A stretch of 64,000 nucleotides of DNA from Pseudofabraea citricarpa (taxonomy: Eukaryota > Ascomycota > Leotiomycetes > Helotiales > Dermateaceae). Below the pieces are notes generated by a model, which worked only from the letters and a program-made list of their open reading frames with translations, was not told where the DNA came from and ran no database searches. Made by a program: the position numbers and the translations under genes. Location of the stretch: contig JAPWGK010000032.1 of NCBI GenBank assembly GCA_029641185.1, positions 186,001-250,000 of the forward strand, written 5' to 3'. Below, piece by piece: positions 12,649 to 23,279 of the stretch; position 1 is the first letter of the stretch, and the number at the start of each line of letters is the position of its first letter.

Positions 12649-14077
12649 TCATAGCCCGCGTTGGTTGGGATCGCGTGGGTGCTGGTGTCGACGTCCGTTC
12701 TCGCCTCGTGCGTTGACCCATTCTTGGGCGCCACTTTGTCGTCCTGGTTGTTCAGCCGGGACCTTCTGGTCTTCGGGTGTGGTTGGTCGTACACCCTGCA
12801 TCTGTGTAGATGATGCAGGTCCGACATGGAGATTGCGGACGACACTCTGAGCGATAGATGCTACAACATATCCACGGAGCTCCTTGTCTTCTCGTGCATC
12901 TTCCTTCTCAAGGCGGAACCGCTCTTCCTTGGCCATGTTGGATCTTCGAAGATTGCGGATCTCTTGCTGGATATATAGCATGACTTCCTCGGGACACTTG
13001 TTGCGTTCGAGAGCATGATCCGTCTTGCGCACGTAGCGACGAGTGACATCAGTCGCACCGTCGGTTGAGAATGCGATGCAGTAAGACATCTTCTTTCCCC
13101 ATCCCTCAGCATATAATCTGGGGTTATCCCATGCTTCCTCGCATGCGTCTACGTGAATCCATCGCTTTTGTTGCTCCGAGTAGACCTCAGTCCATACGTG
13201 GTCCTCGGCATTCCATACCCATCTTACTCGTCCACCAACTGCACGACATAACATGCTGAAGCAGTTGGCCCACTCCCCGCATCTGCCACGTCGTGTTTGA
13301 AGTAATCGCCATACATCTCCGTATCGTGGGAATCGCTCGTAAGCTCCACATTCGCCAGCTGAGCATCGATATAATTCGACTCGGAGCGCGCCGCATGCAG
13401 ATTCGTCAGGAGTTGGCGGGGTCATTCCTTGTGCTATCGTGGGTGACATGCAGACCGGGCATGGTGGGTTATTGACCCAGGCGAAAAAGGACCGCTTAAA
13501 CCATCTGGACAGATTGATTAGAGACGTACATAGGACAACGGGAGGATATATACCTTAATAATGCGCGAATCACGCAATCTTGGTATCCCCATTCTGGTTT
13601 CCGGCCATCTCCCATACTCAGAGCCTGTGCTTGAAGCACCTGTGTCTCTTCCTCGGCCTCTCCATAGATTCTATCTAATGGAATTGTCTGCAACGCCTCG
13701 TCCAGCAGACCCGGGTTCTCATACTTTGTCGGCGTCAAGGCAAGGGAGATCAAGAGATTTCTAAACTTTTGCGATGCGGCGTCCGCGGGCGGCGAGGGGA
13801 TCTTGGGTAGGTTTCGTAACGACGAGTATGATGGAGGAGTTGCGCCCATGGATCCGCTGGAGGTACTCGGCCTGAAGCCAGGTGACTGCGGTTCTGATCC
13901 GGCTCGTAGGTTCGAAGACGAAGCTCGTTCTCTGGGTGACGGCGAGCCATTTCGTGATCGCGATCGGTCTAGTTCGTTCAGGCGTTTCGTGCGTAATAAT
14001 CCCTCAAACTGCACCCGCAGTTCCTTTGCCCATTGCTCATCGTACTCCTGCTCGCCTTGGGGATTCATGCTGTCCAT
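12649..14077 (-). CDS. PNG1: Peptide:N-glycanase (PNGase), transglutaminase-like fold
   Basis: Cytosolic enzyme that removes N-glycans from misfolded glycoproteins exported from the ER, acting with the proteasome pathway. Model: complement(join(12649..13504,13554..14077)), 459 aa. The N-terminal ~100 residues are disordered and Ser/Pro-rich. The zinc site is CPVC (C190, C193) with C222 and C227. The catalytic triad is visible as C250 ([12 protein letters not shown]), H277 ([11 protein letters not shown]) and D294 ([15 protein letters not shown]), followed by the conserved [13 protein letters not shown]. Intron 13505-13553 (49 nt, GT-AG) joins IRALLR to [12 protein letters not shown] in frame. 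A charged helical tail follows the core, with no PUB or sugar-binding PAW domain, as in other fungal forms. All catalytic residues are present, so activity is expected. Confidence 0.93.
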
Positions 14078-17000
14078 GGTGTCTGCCTATTGGGATTCGA
14101 AGACGTCGGTCGGATGATGGTTCCCCTTCAGTCGCAGCCCTCCCTTTCTAATTATGGTCGTATATGGCAAGAGGCCAGCGTCGAGATGTCTGATCCGGAG
14201 CGAGTGGGATGATGTATGTATTTGAAAGAGTGTTGTCGGGTGTCGAGAGCAAGAAGGCCTCGCTCGTTGAAATGCACAGCCCGTCGTCGCCACGTTCGCT
14301 TACCTGCCCAGGTCGTAGTAAATCGGGATCGGGCTAGATCAAAGGAATGCCCTCTTTTAGATACAAGTTGCCAATTCTCCGGCGCAACAGATACGACGAC
14401 GACACAAGTGATGATGAAGATGCAATGATGTATGTTATGTCCGTGGTGTTGTAAATGTAGTGGTGATAGTAATAATGAGTTCCCTCGTCGAGTGTCCACG
14501 AAGGCGGCAATCTTTGAAAACGCGTGGCAGAGGGTATGTGGAAGCTGATTGGAGGACCCTTGCTCGCAGGGTGGATTAGCGTCATTCGAATGCGCAAGTC
14601 GTCGTCAGCTCTCGCTCCAAATACTTTCGTTCCACACCTCGTCGTAAGCGAGCAAGCGAGAGAATGAGGGGAGAGGGGTGATTGGCCGCCAAGCACATAT
14701 ATGCCTTAGTCATCTCGACCTCGAGGCTATCACTGAATCACACGTCCCCAGCCAGCCATTACGACGGTGAAATACTGACCGTCACCCTTCTCCGTAATCA
14801 CTCAGATCATCATGAGCTTGGTGCTGCTCCTTAGCGACCGCCCGTCAACAGTAACAGCAATAATGGAGGGGCGGTCCTCGGCAAGTATTTAGGCAGTACG
14901 GGGTAGATCTCATCGCTGAGGCCAAGATGGAAGGCGGTCAAGAGAGAGAGCGAGGGAGCGAGGGAGTCTCATACAAGCAGAGTTTGAGGCGGCGTGGAAC
15001 CCGATTATTCAGTTGAGTCGGATTGACAGGAACTCTGGTCTTGGAAAGGCGTCGGCCGTCTCACGAGTGAGTAGCGACGGGAAACCTCGTTTCCGTATAA
15101 CTTTAAACATCCTGCCCTCAGAACTCAGAACTCAGAACTCTCCAGAATTGGCAGCTGCTTTCTCGGCCCATCTGATATTTGGAACTTTGGTCTCTCTCAG
15201 ATGCCTCTGAATCTACAAATCTGCATGCATCTAGATCTGCATCAAAACCGGACGCTCAACTGATTCACCGAACCATCTCATACCAGACACACACGCAATA
15301 TGACGAATGCCAGAAAAGGCATACGTTCTGTCCAGACTATTGAAAACACTCCCGTCCACCTCGTCCGTCGTAGGAAGCTCCAACAGTGAATCCTCCTCAG
15401 AAAAATGACGCCTCGCAGAGATCCCCAAGAAGAAGATACAAAACAAGGCGCAACGAGTCGTCAGCATCAATTCATCATGGTACAGAGGCAATCTTAAATA
15501 AAAGAGGACCCCGAAAGAAGGCGAGGGCAGCGGGCGCCCGGGCAAGACAGACAGCAGCAAACCCTAAATTCTGCCATCCTACCTTATGGACTCGACAACC
15601 CGGACGGCACGACGACACGCGTACAGGGCCAAATCCTTGGCACCTCTCTGATTGCGCGGCCGGATCATTAACGACGTTTTGGAAGAGCCAAGGGGAGCCC
15701 TCCGAATCCTGGCCCGGGGCCCCCTTTTCCTCGCTTGTCGCAGCGTGCTCAGGTTGTGAATGGCCACCCATTAGTCGGTGGTCGAAAAAAAGAACATTTA
15801 AGCATCGGACATCAAACAAATCTAAAATCTAGGCTTAAATGTTTCTTGCTTTGCGGCCTTGCTGCCAGCGGTGCCAGGCAATGTCGTGTGTGATCTTCGC
15901 TGAGGTCGGATTACGTGAAGCTTACTGTACTGTGCGAGGGACGCCTCCGACCTGCCTCTTTTGCCTCTGCCTCTGCCTGTCTGCCTCTGATAGATCAAGA
16001 CGAAATGTCCAAGGACGAGAGAGGCTTCAGGGTTGCATTCTAGAAATCTACCGGTTACCAATTTTATCGAGCGTTTGTCTCCTCCTGTCTGAGATATATG
16101 TGATGGATATGTCGCTTCTCTGGGTCGGGAAATTAAGAGATCTAATGCTCCGAGGCTGTAAAGTGTCAACTTGAAGACGATGGCAGAAGACGCGGTACTT
16201 ACACTCAAGACCCCTCTGTGCTCCAGGCTTCTGCAATCTGCTGTCAGAACCCCGGTCGAACATCTCTCCTTTTGTAGGGTATTCTCCACATGCCCTTGCT
16301 CATAGCAGAGCTCGGTTCATTGGTCCCGTTCGAGATGGATATTCCCAGTTTGCGGCTCTGCTTCCTCGGGGCTATGATTGGTTGTACTGACTAACTTACT
16401 GATTTACTTACAGTCTGCTTCTTTATATGCTCCAACAAGTAGCAAACAATCATACAGTATGCTCAAGCGACCTAACTCATCATCTCCATCTTCTCCCTCT
16501 CACCTTGGCAGAACGAAGAAGAAAAGGAAAAATGAAAAATCACGTGGAGAGATACCTGGAGGATGATTCGATTGATCTCCAACATGAGTGGACAGACTGA
16601 CTCCAGGGACGCGCGTAATGTAAGCCGCAGTGGATTGTCGATCAGGGCAGGTGACAGGGTGATAGGATCATGTCATGATCGACGGGAATTTGCCGAGCAG
16701 GACGGAGCATTCTACCACACGGTATATACGGTACTTACAGCACAGTTATAATATCGATGATTTTCTGGGCGGTAGGGATGACAAGGAGATTAAAAAGATG
16801 AAGAAGAAAAAGCTAGTGCGAATACTCTAGCGAGCAAAAGATGTTTAATAAGTCTTCGGGTACTGGTCGACTGACTACTAAGTGTAGAGTTTCTTTTCTG
16901 TCGTATGAGTTGCTATCGACCTGTCTTACTGTGCCTTACGTTACCTCGCACTCGTGATAGGCAGAATTCCTGGATGTAGAGTACGCCGTACGGCACAAGC

Positions 17001-18304
17001 AAGTGAGCGAGTAATCAATCCTGAATCCTGAATCCCAAGTAAAGTCAGAAGTTAAGACTTTTTTGCTTCATCTTCATCTCTCGAACTCTCGCTCTAGGTA
17101 CAGTCCCATGTCTCCTCTTCATCCCATCTCATCCCACCAACAACCTCTTCTGTCATGCCATGCCACACCATGCCATCCTATCCTCTCATCTCCTCCCCCA
17201 CCCCATCCGAACAGGATCCCTTGTCCTTTCCCACTCTCCAGGCTCCAGCACAACACCAGAACCAAGAGAGCCGCATGTCTAATAAGACACACCCCCACAT
17301 TACAGTACAGCACAGTACAATACAGCATGTCGGGACCACTTCTGCGTAGCCTAGCGTACCCGTGCCCGTGCCCGTGCCGCACACAAGACAATACAGAACA
17401 GCAAAGTGAAGTGAAGTGATGACGCGTCTCCTCTTACCGACTACAAAAGAAAGAAAAAAAGTGGACGATCAGGTGGACGTGAGAGGACCGACGGCGGACG
17501 ACCGGACAATAAACAATGGAATCAACAATGGACTGACGGGACCCGAGGGCGGTGAATCCAATCCAATGCGAGGGATGACCCGAGCAGAGAAGAGAAGCAG
17601 ACAGGCGGCAAGCCCGTGGTGGGATGTCGGACGGTGGATGCGGCATGTGACGTGATTGGAGTGGCTCTTCTACTACGTGGCTCAGCAGAGGAGTGCGCAG
17701 ATGTCGGTGGATACATATGCTGAGAGAATGGGATGGGATTTTCACTTGAGAAGCAGAGATTTTCCCCCCGGGAATTCGTAGCGCCACGCGTGCTTTTCTA
17801 ATGATGATGGATAGATAGGTAGGTTGATAGATGTGCAATTAAGGTAACGTATGTCATAGTTGAGAAAATGTGTAGAAATGGGTGATAGTGAGGGCTGAAT
17901 TGGTTCGGGAACCCGTGCTTTCTATGTGCTAGCGATCGCTGATCTTCTTCGTCTCTTTCTCATTGACCGTCCCGGGACTTGGAAATAGGGAAGTCGAGGC
18001 TCTGAAAGTGCGGTACCAAGTATCTTTGGTGGGAATTAGAGGAAAAGATGATTGGAGAGACTGTATACAATGTCACGTTCATGTTGTAATAGTCTCGTAG
18101 CGAAGGAAACAGGGTGGGCAGGCTAACAAGTTAAGCGATCGCTAAACCACACCACCTATATACTTTACGTTTCAATTCTCTTCGTTGTAGTACTCGCAAA
18201 TAGCAAAAGACTTAAATCGGCTTATAAATTTGCAGATACCCTCAAGTAAGCACCCTGCGTTTATTGCTAAAGTGGTGATTTGTTTATTATTTTACGTAGA
18301 GATA
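14078..18304. other. Long gene-poor region upstream of PNGase
   Basis: Includes the PNGase promoter (14.1-15.0 kb). Frames at 15.4-16.3 and 17.0-17.8 kb overlap on both strands without motifs and look like composition effects (CCATC-, CCCGTG- and AGCACAGT-rich strings). From about 17.85 kb the sequence becomes AT-rich and leads into the rRNA fragment. No gene supported. Confidence 0.55.
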
Positions 18305-18640
18305 GGCCTCTAAATGACCAAGCTTGGACAACTTTCTAGCCCTGGGTGAACGCTACCGCTCTCCCTAGACCATTCCGAAAGTTTCACTTCTTAGCCGCTC
18401 AATTGGTAGCAGCGATGGGCGGTGTATACAAAGGGCAGGGACGTAATCAGCGCAAGCTGATGACTTGCGCTTGCTAGGAATTCCTCGTTAAAGAGCAGTA
18501 ATTACATTGCCCTATCCCTAGCGCGACAGAGTTTAACAATATTACAAGGACCTTGTGCTCAAGGTGATGAACTCGTTGGCTCTGTTAGTGTAGCGCGTGC
18601 GGCTTAGAATATCCAAGGGCGGTAGACTTCTGGGTTTAAT
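18305..18640 (-). pseudogene. Fragment of 18S rRNA 3' region, diverged
   Basis: Read on the minus strand this matches the 3' end of fungal 18S rRNA over about 330 bases. Diagnostic strings on the plus strand are GGGCGGTGTATACAAAGGGC, GACGTAATCAGCGCAAGCTG, ATGACTTGCGCTTGCTAGGA, ATTCCTCGTTAAAGAGCAG and TTGGCTCTGTTAGTGTAGCG. It starts a few bases inside the mature 3' end, at CCTCTAAATGACC, and loses similarity after about 18630. Many C-to-T/G-to-A-like changes and small indels occur in positions that are normally invariant, so it is a non-functional copy and not part of an rDNA repeat; no ITS or 5.8S sequence follows. This call rests on recognising conserved rRNA strings by eye. Confidence 0.88.
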
Positions 18641-19207
18641 GGGAGAAGATAATATTATTCCAGGCAAGAAGCTTGCAGGTATGATAGCTAGCTAGTCATA
18701 TAAAAAGCGGTGTATTAAATATCCACTGCCGAGGACATCCTGGGCGTCCTTGTTAATAGTGATACTAGAAAACACTTTCTCCTCACTTCTTATAAATCTC
18801 ATATTTTCGAAAAAAGACTTATCTGAAACCTTTTTGATAGAAATATATATCAAAAAAGAGAGATAGACTGAATCCAGCTTTCTGCATTTATTACTTCCTT
18901 TCTAAGGTAAGCTTAAAAAGTAATTAGTATATTCTAACGAGCTTCCTTAACTTTATCGACTTTCTTAAGATCTTATATTTTGTTAACAAACCTATTATAT
19001 AAAGATAATCCATCAGATTCCTAGCCCTTGAACTTCGTTTAAGAACTCTCGTGTTAGATTTATACGGAAGTCAGTTGAAGTAAGGTTTATCAAAAGAATT
19101 ATCAGAATCCTCAGGTCGTTTTATTAAAGTAGATAATTACTAGAGAGTAAATAAACCATGCAGGGCTTCTTCACCTTCTCTAGTTACGGGTGGTAAATCT
19201 TATACTA

Positions 19208-19228
19208 ACACACACACACACACACACA
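19208..19228. repeat. CA dinucleotide microsatellite
   Basis: About ten tandem AC units seen directly. Confidence 0.9.
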
Positions 19229-19401
19229 AGCACACGTATATGTAAAGAGAGAGGTGGAGAGAGCAAGGGAGGAAAAAAAGAAAAAGGAAAAGGGGAAAGA
19301 GGAAAAGAGCAGAAGAGCAAGATAAAAGACAGATATTACACGTCTTACATCAACCTACAACTTACACCCTATAACTTGTGAACCACGAGTACTAAGTATC
19401 A

Positions 19402-19510
19402 AGCACCAAGCACCAAGCACCAAGCACCAAATACCAAGTATAAAGTTAGAACAAGAACAACCAAATCAAATCAAATCACTTCAAATCAAATCACTTCAAA
19501 TCAAATCACT
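19402..19510. repeat. Two adjacent short tandem repeats
   Basis: 19402-19428 carries four copies of AGCACCA; 19463-19510 carries three copies of a 15-mer TCAAATCAAATCACT. Both are uninterrupted and non-coding. Confidence 0.85.
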
Positions 19511-19865
19511 CTACTTTCAATTTTCCTCTTTCAAGTTTTCTTTTATTCATTTCTCATCCTCCGTGCTACCTATGTATACAGAACAAGCCAAAGCTCAAGC
19601 CAGGCAAAGAGGTCAAGGTCAAGCAGACGATGAAGGCGAAGAGAGAAGAAAGAGAGAGGAAGAGGAGAGAAAAAAAAGGGGGTAAACCTCCTACGCCTTA
19701 CGAGGAAGAACAGCAAAAGAAAAAAGAGAAGAGTGGAGCTAGCTAGCTAGAGCTTCTAGCAGCAGCAGAGGTGAATTAATTTTTGGGTTCCTGTCCTATT
19801 ATACCGTCCCGTCCCGTCCCATTTGCATCTCATTATTCTTGTGGTCTGCACGTCTGCTTCTTTCT

Positions 19866-20994
19866 TCACTCGTTCTTGAGGATCAGGTTTTCCGACGGCG
19901 TGACCCTTTGTGCCCATTCCCTGAGTCAGAGTGTTAGTTGTTTGAGATATTTCCAAAAACCAGCAAGAACCATTTCTTTGGAAGAGGAAAAAAAAAAATC
20001 AAAAATCAAAAAGAACTTACGTCCAACTTCCATCGTATAACCTCCGATTCCTCTCATCCCCGTACCCAGCCTCAGCTAGCGCCGCATCGATAATAGCAGC
20101 CGTCACGCCCGTGCCACAACTACTGATGATCTTCTTCGTCGGATCAACACCCTTCTTCTCAAAGACCTTTCTCAGCTCTTCAGGACTCAGGAAAGTCTTA
20201 GTGACGGGATCGAGGAGATCTGACATGGGCACGCTGATACTTCCAGGCATATGTCCACTGCTCAATCCCTCTCTAGGCTCTGGGTCCTTCCCTTCCCACC
20301 GACCCAGACTGCGGGCATCGAGGATCTGTGTAGGTTCCGCACCCTCCTTATTGTGGTCGGCAGCAATCTGCTTGATCTCTTCAAACTCGACCAGCTTGGT
20401 CTCGTCGAATTCCGGGATCGGGTAGACGCACGTGTCGACGTCCCAGAACTCACCGGATTCCGTCGGGTAGCCCTGCTCGACCCAGAGCTTGAAGTTATTC
20501 AGGACGTGCACGTTGGTGTGGCCGAACGCCTTCAGGGTCCAGCCGACACGCGGGGCGCTGAAGATGCCCATCTCGTGCGTGTCGTAGACGACGACGTTGT
20601 CGTCTCGGCGGATGCCCAGCGCGCTCATGGATTTGGCGAAGTCGGACGTCGACGGCAGCATGTGTGGGTAGGGCGAGCGCTTGTCGATGATCTTATCCAG
20701 GTCGAAGAAGCGCGCCGACGGGATCCGTTTCTCGCGGAACGTCTGCAGACCGGTGCGCTTCTGCGCATCGTTCGGCAGGAACCAGCTCGCGCATAGAGGT
20801 ACTGTTCGTGGCGATGTGGCGATCTTGCTGGGCGGGTTCTGCTTGAGTGCTTCCGACAGCTGTGCTGGTGTGACGAGGTAGGTGGAGAGCGACATCTTGG
20901 TCAGTCTTGAGCAGGATGAGGACGAGGAGAATTGGGAGATTCGTGGGAGAGCTGAAGTGCGCGCTCCTCGCAGGAGCAACGCTGATGCCGCCAT
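19866..20994 (-). CDS. Mercaptopyruvate/thiosulfate sulfurtransferase (tandem rhodanese)
   Basis: Transfers sulfane sulfur from 3-mercaptopyruvate or thiosulfate through a cysteine persulfide; yeast Tum1 supplies sulfur for tRNA thiolation. Model: complement(join(19866..19920,20021..20994)), 342 aa. Residues 1-33 are Ser/Arg-rich and could target mitochondria; a second Met at 34 would give a cytosolic form. The inactive N-terminal rhodanese domain spans about 40-185 and the active one about 195-335. The active loop is SSCGTGVTA with nucleophile C293; the CGTGVTA type is associated with mercaptopyruvate use. Intron 19921-20020 (100 nt) splits the codon in GSWTEW and adds a 17-residue end that restores the conserved DGSWTEWAQR motif. 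Divergent from APC11. Confidence 0.92.
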
Positions 20995-21751
20995 GGCGTG
21001 CTATCTTAGTGTGCTTCTCGGTGGGGACATGAGAGGGTTTTTATATGGATGTTGACTTTCGAGGGGATGTAGCTGCAGGTCGAATAGCTTCAAGAATGGG
21101 GGAAGGGATCGAGAGGGGTTGGTTCGTGAGGGCGGGAATGAACTGGCGATGGTGATGGTGACGGTGACGGTGATGGTGTTTTGGAGGGAGAGAAATAGGA
21201 GAGATGGTCTTCGTGTCAATGGAGGTGTAATAAAGAGAAAGTGGATGTGGGGTTCGACAATGCGAATGAGGTCAAGGAGGTTGGACAGCACAAGAACAAG
21301 AACAAGGCCTCCGAGGACACCAGCTCACAGACCAGCTTCGACATGGGAGGTAAGCTATATACAATCAATTAATAGCTATTGAGAACCTCGTAGATGATAA
21401 AGTATCTGGTAATTATTTCCATACGGGACTTCATTTACCTGTCTCTTCTATGCCTATACATCTTCAACCCATCAACTCCTCTCATGATGGAGATGAAAAT
21501 AAAAATATCAAGCCATCCAGCTAATTATTCAGACGAACCTTCCCTGCTTCGGACTGATAAGATCGCCAGCGGCACGTGAAAAAAAAGGGTCCTTGCGAGA
21601 TTTGATTCAAGCTCGTCCATCGGTTGACGAGTAAGCTTGACGGGATAGTAAACACAACACACCTCCTACACAGCATACCCCGCGATTTGTTTGTATACTT
21701 CAGAAATACTAGTCACCCCCGCCCTCGCCCTCACCCTCACCCACGCCGGCG
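20995..21751. promoter_or_regulatory. Shared intergenic promoter region between sulfurtransferase and APC11
   Basis: 757 bp separate the two divergent start codons, so both promoters must lie here. A GGTGAT/GGTGAC hexamer run occurs near 21147-21178. I cannot point to a specific transcription factor site. Confidence 0.5.
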
Positions 21752-22250
21752 ATGAAGGTCAAGATCCGGAAATGGAATGCCGTAGCTACTTGGAGGTGGG
21801 ATCTGCCAGAGGACGATGTCTGTGGCATCTGCCAGGTCCATTTCGACGGGACGTGTCCGACGTGCAAGTACCCGGGCGATGACTGTAGCTTGCGTGCGTT
21901 CGCTGCTCCTCTTCTTTCCAGATCGTGACGAAGGAACTAACACCCTGCACAGTATCCGGGAGATGCGGACATAATTTCCACATGGTTTGTTATGTCTCGA
22001 CGATGAATCGAGAAGAGACGCTGATGGAGCTGTGTTAGCACTGTATTGTCGAATGGATCAAGCAGGATTCTAGTAAGGGACAGTGTCCCATGTGCCGCCA
22101 GAGTAAGCATTCTTCTGGGCTTGAAGTGGAGAGGGATGTGCTAATACGGCGCAAGAATTCGAGTGGAATAAGGATCCTAATGCTGAATCTGCTGGCCCAC
22201 CCGCCACGCCTCGATTACAATTCGCCAACCAGCAGCCGGGGAATACTTAA
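21752..22250 (+). CDS. APC11: Anaphase-promoting complex subunit 11 (RING-H2), four exons
   Basis: Catalytic RING subunit of the APC/C ubiquitin ligase, which recruits the E2 and drives exit from mitosis. The gene is broken into exons too short to show as one frame: join(21752..21893,21953..21984,22039..22102,22156..22250), 110 aa. The start MKVKIRKWNAVATWRWDLPE is the canonical Apc11 N-terminus. The RING-H2 ligands follow: VCGICQ, CPTCKYPGDDC, then GRCGHNFHMHCI and GQCPMCRQ. The end is KFEWNKDPNAES plus a short tail to the stop at 22248. All three introns are GT-AG and keep phase (1, 0, 1). Internal stops seen when reading straight through lie only in the introns. It converges on the FKBP gene. 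Confidence 0.95.
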
Positions 22251-22611
22251 TATTGGGAAAGAGATGGATGTGGGTCATGAATGGAATATGGGATTTGGGG
22301 TTTAAGCTTTATGAGGAGTAGGGAATGATTTTGGGCTTTGGCCATCATGGCGCATGAGATACCCTTGCAGTACGTATGGAGTATGGGGTTAGGCATTCGA
22401 ACAGAAAGGGATAATTTGGCTCTGGGACACCACAGAGCAGTGCCAGAACATGCACAGCAATCTCCTAAACCCGCTCAGCACGAAGAGTGACTGATAGCTT
22501 TAATATTTCGTATATCGTAACACCTCGATATTCTCGGATCGGAGGAATAACCAAAGTAACTTTTGTGTAAAAACCCTCAATGCCATCCCAGACCGGTCTT
22601 CCAATTATAGC
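22251..22611. terminator. Convergent 3' intergenic region (APC11 / FKBP)
   Basis: 361 bp between two convergent stop codons. Both transcripts must end here; no distinct poly(A) signal can be assigned with confidence. No other feature seen. Confidence 0.4.
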
Positions 22612-23279
22612 TTACAACTCGTTGTGTTCCTGATCAACATCAGTGTCTGCGACGATGGTCTTGACGGCTTCGGCAGCATCGGCGATCTTGCTTGCAATTG
22701 CTTCTTTCACACCTTCTGTAGCCTCTTCTCCTACGCTGGAGGCTGTGCTGCTCGCACTCTCCTTGACCTTCTCGACAATCTTCTCGGGAGACTTGACGCC
22801 TTCGATGCCCATGAGCTCGGTTTCGAAGACTGGGGAAGAGTTAGCATTGCATCAGGGCGACGGAGCAGGAGGGGGGCATACTCAAGGTGCTGCCGGCGGG
22901 GATGGGACCCATAGCTCTCTGGCCGTAACCAAACTCGGGGGGGATGGTAAGGGTTCTCTTCTCGCCAATGCACATATCGATGAGGTTCTCATCCCATCTA
23001 TCGTCTCTCCATCAGTTCTTGCTCTTTGCGTGTGCATGCATCGTCCAAAACTCACCCCTTGATGACGCTGCCCTGGCCAACCTTGAAGCTCAGCGGCTGT
23101 CCTCGGTTGTACGAAGCATCGAATTCACTTCCGTCCGAAGCCAGCGTTCCACGGTAATGCACCGAGATCTTATCGCCCTTGCGCTCGCACTCGACCTCGC
23201 GGGTGACTTCGATCTTGACGGAATCGGCTGCGAAGGCCGTTGAGGCCAGAGCGACGAGCGAGAGGGTGATGAGACGCAT
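22612..23279 (-). CDS. ER-lumenal FKBP-type peptidyl-prolyl isomerase with HNEL signal
   Basis: Secretory-pathway prolyl isomerase of the FKBP2/Fpr2 group that assists folding in the ER. Model: complement(join(22612..22829,22882..22997,23056..23279)), 185 aa. Residues 1-17 are a signal peptide ([17 protein letters not shown]). The FKBP domain spans about 30-130, with [47 protein letters not shown] and VFETELMGI in order. Residues 135-181 form a charged Ala/Ser/Glu/Lys-rich extension likely to be an amphipathic helix. The last four residues are HNEL, a variant of the HDEL retrieval signal. Both introns are GT-AG and in phase. The extension is longer than in the yeast Fpr2 type. Confidence 0.92.

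Larger units (their letters stand above)
18641..19865. other. AT-rich, repeat-bearing region downstream of the sulfurtransferase gene
   Basis: 18.65-19.18 kb is AT-rich with no motif. A CA dinucleotide run follows at about 19208-19228, then a purine-rich stretch, an AGCACCA heptamer run and a TCAAATCAAATCACT run. A short ATG frame of 37 codons at 19572 is only Glu/Arg/Lys-rich composition and I do not call it a gene. Confidence 0.55.
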
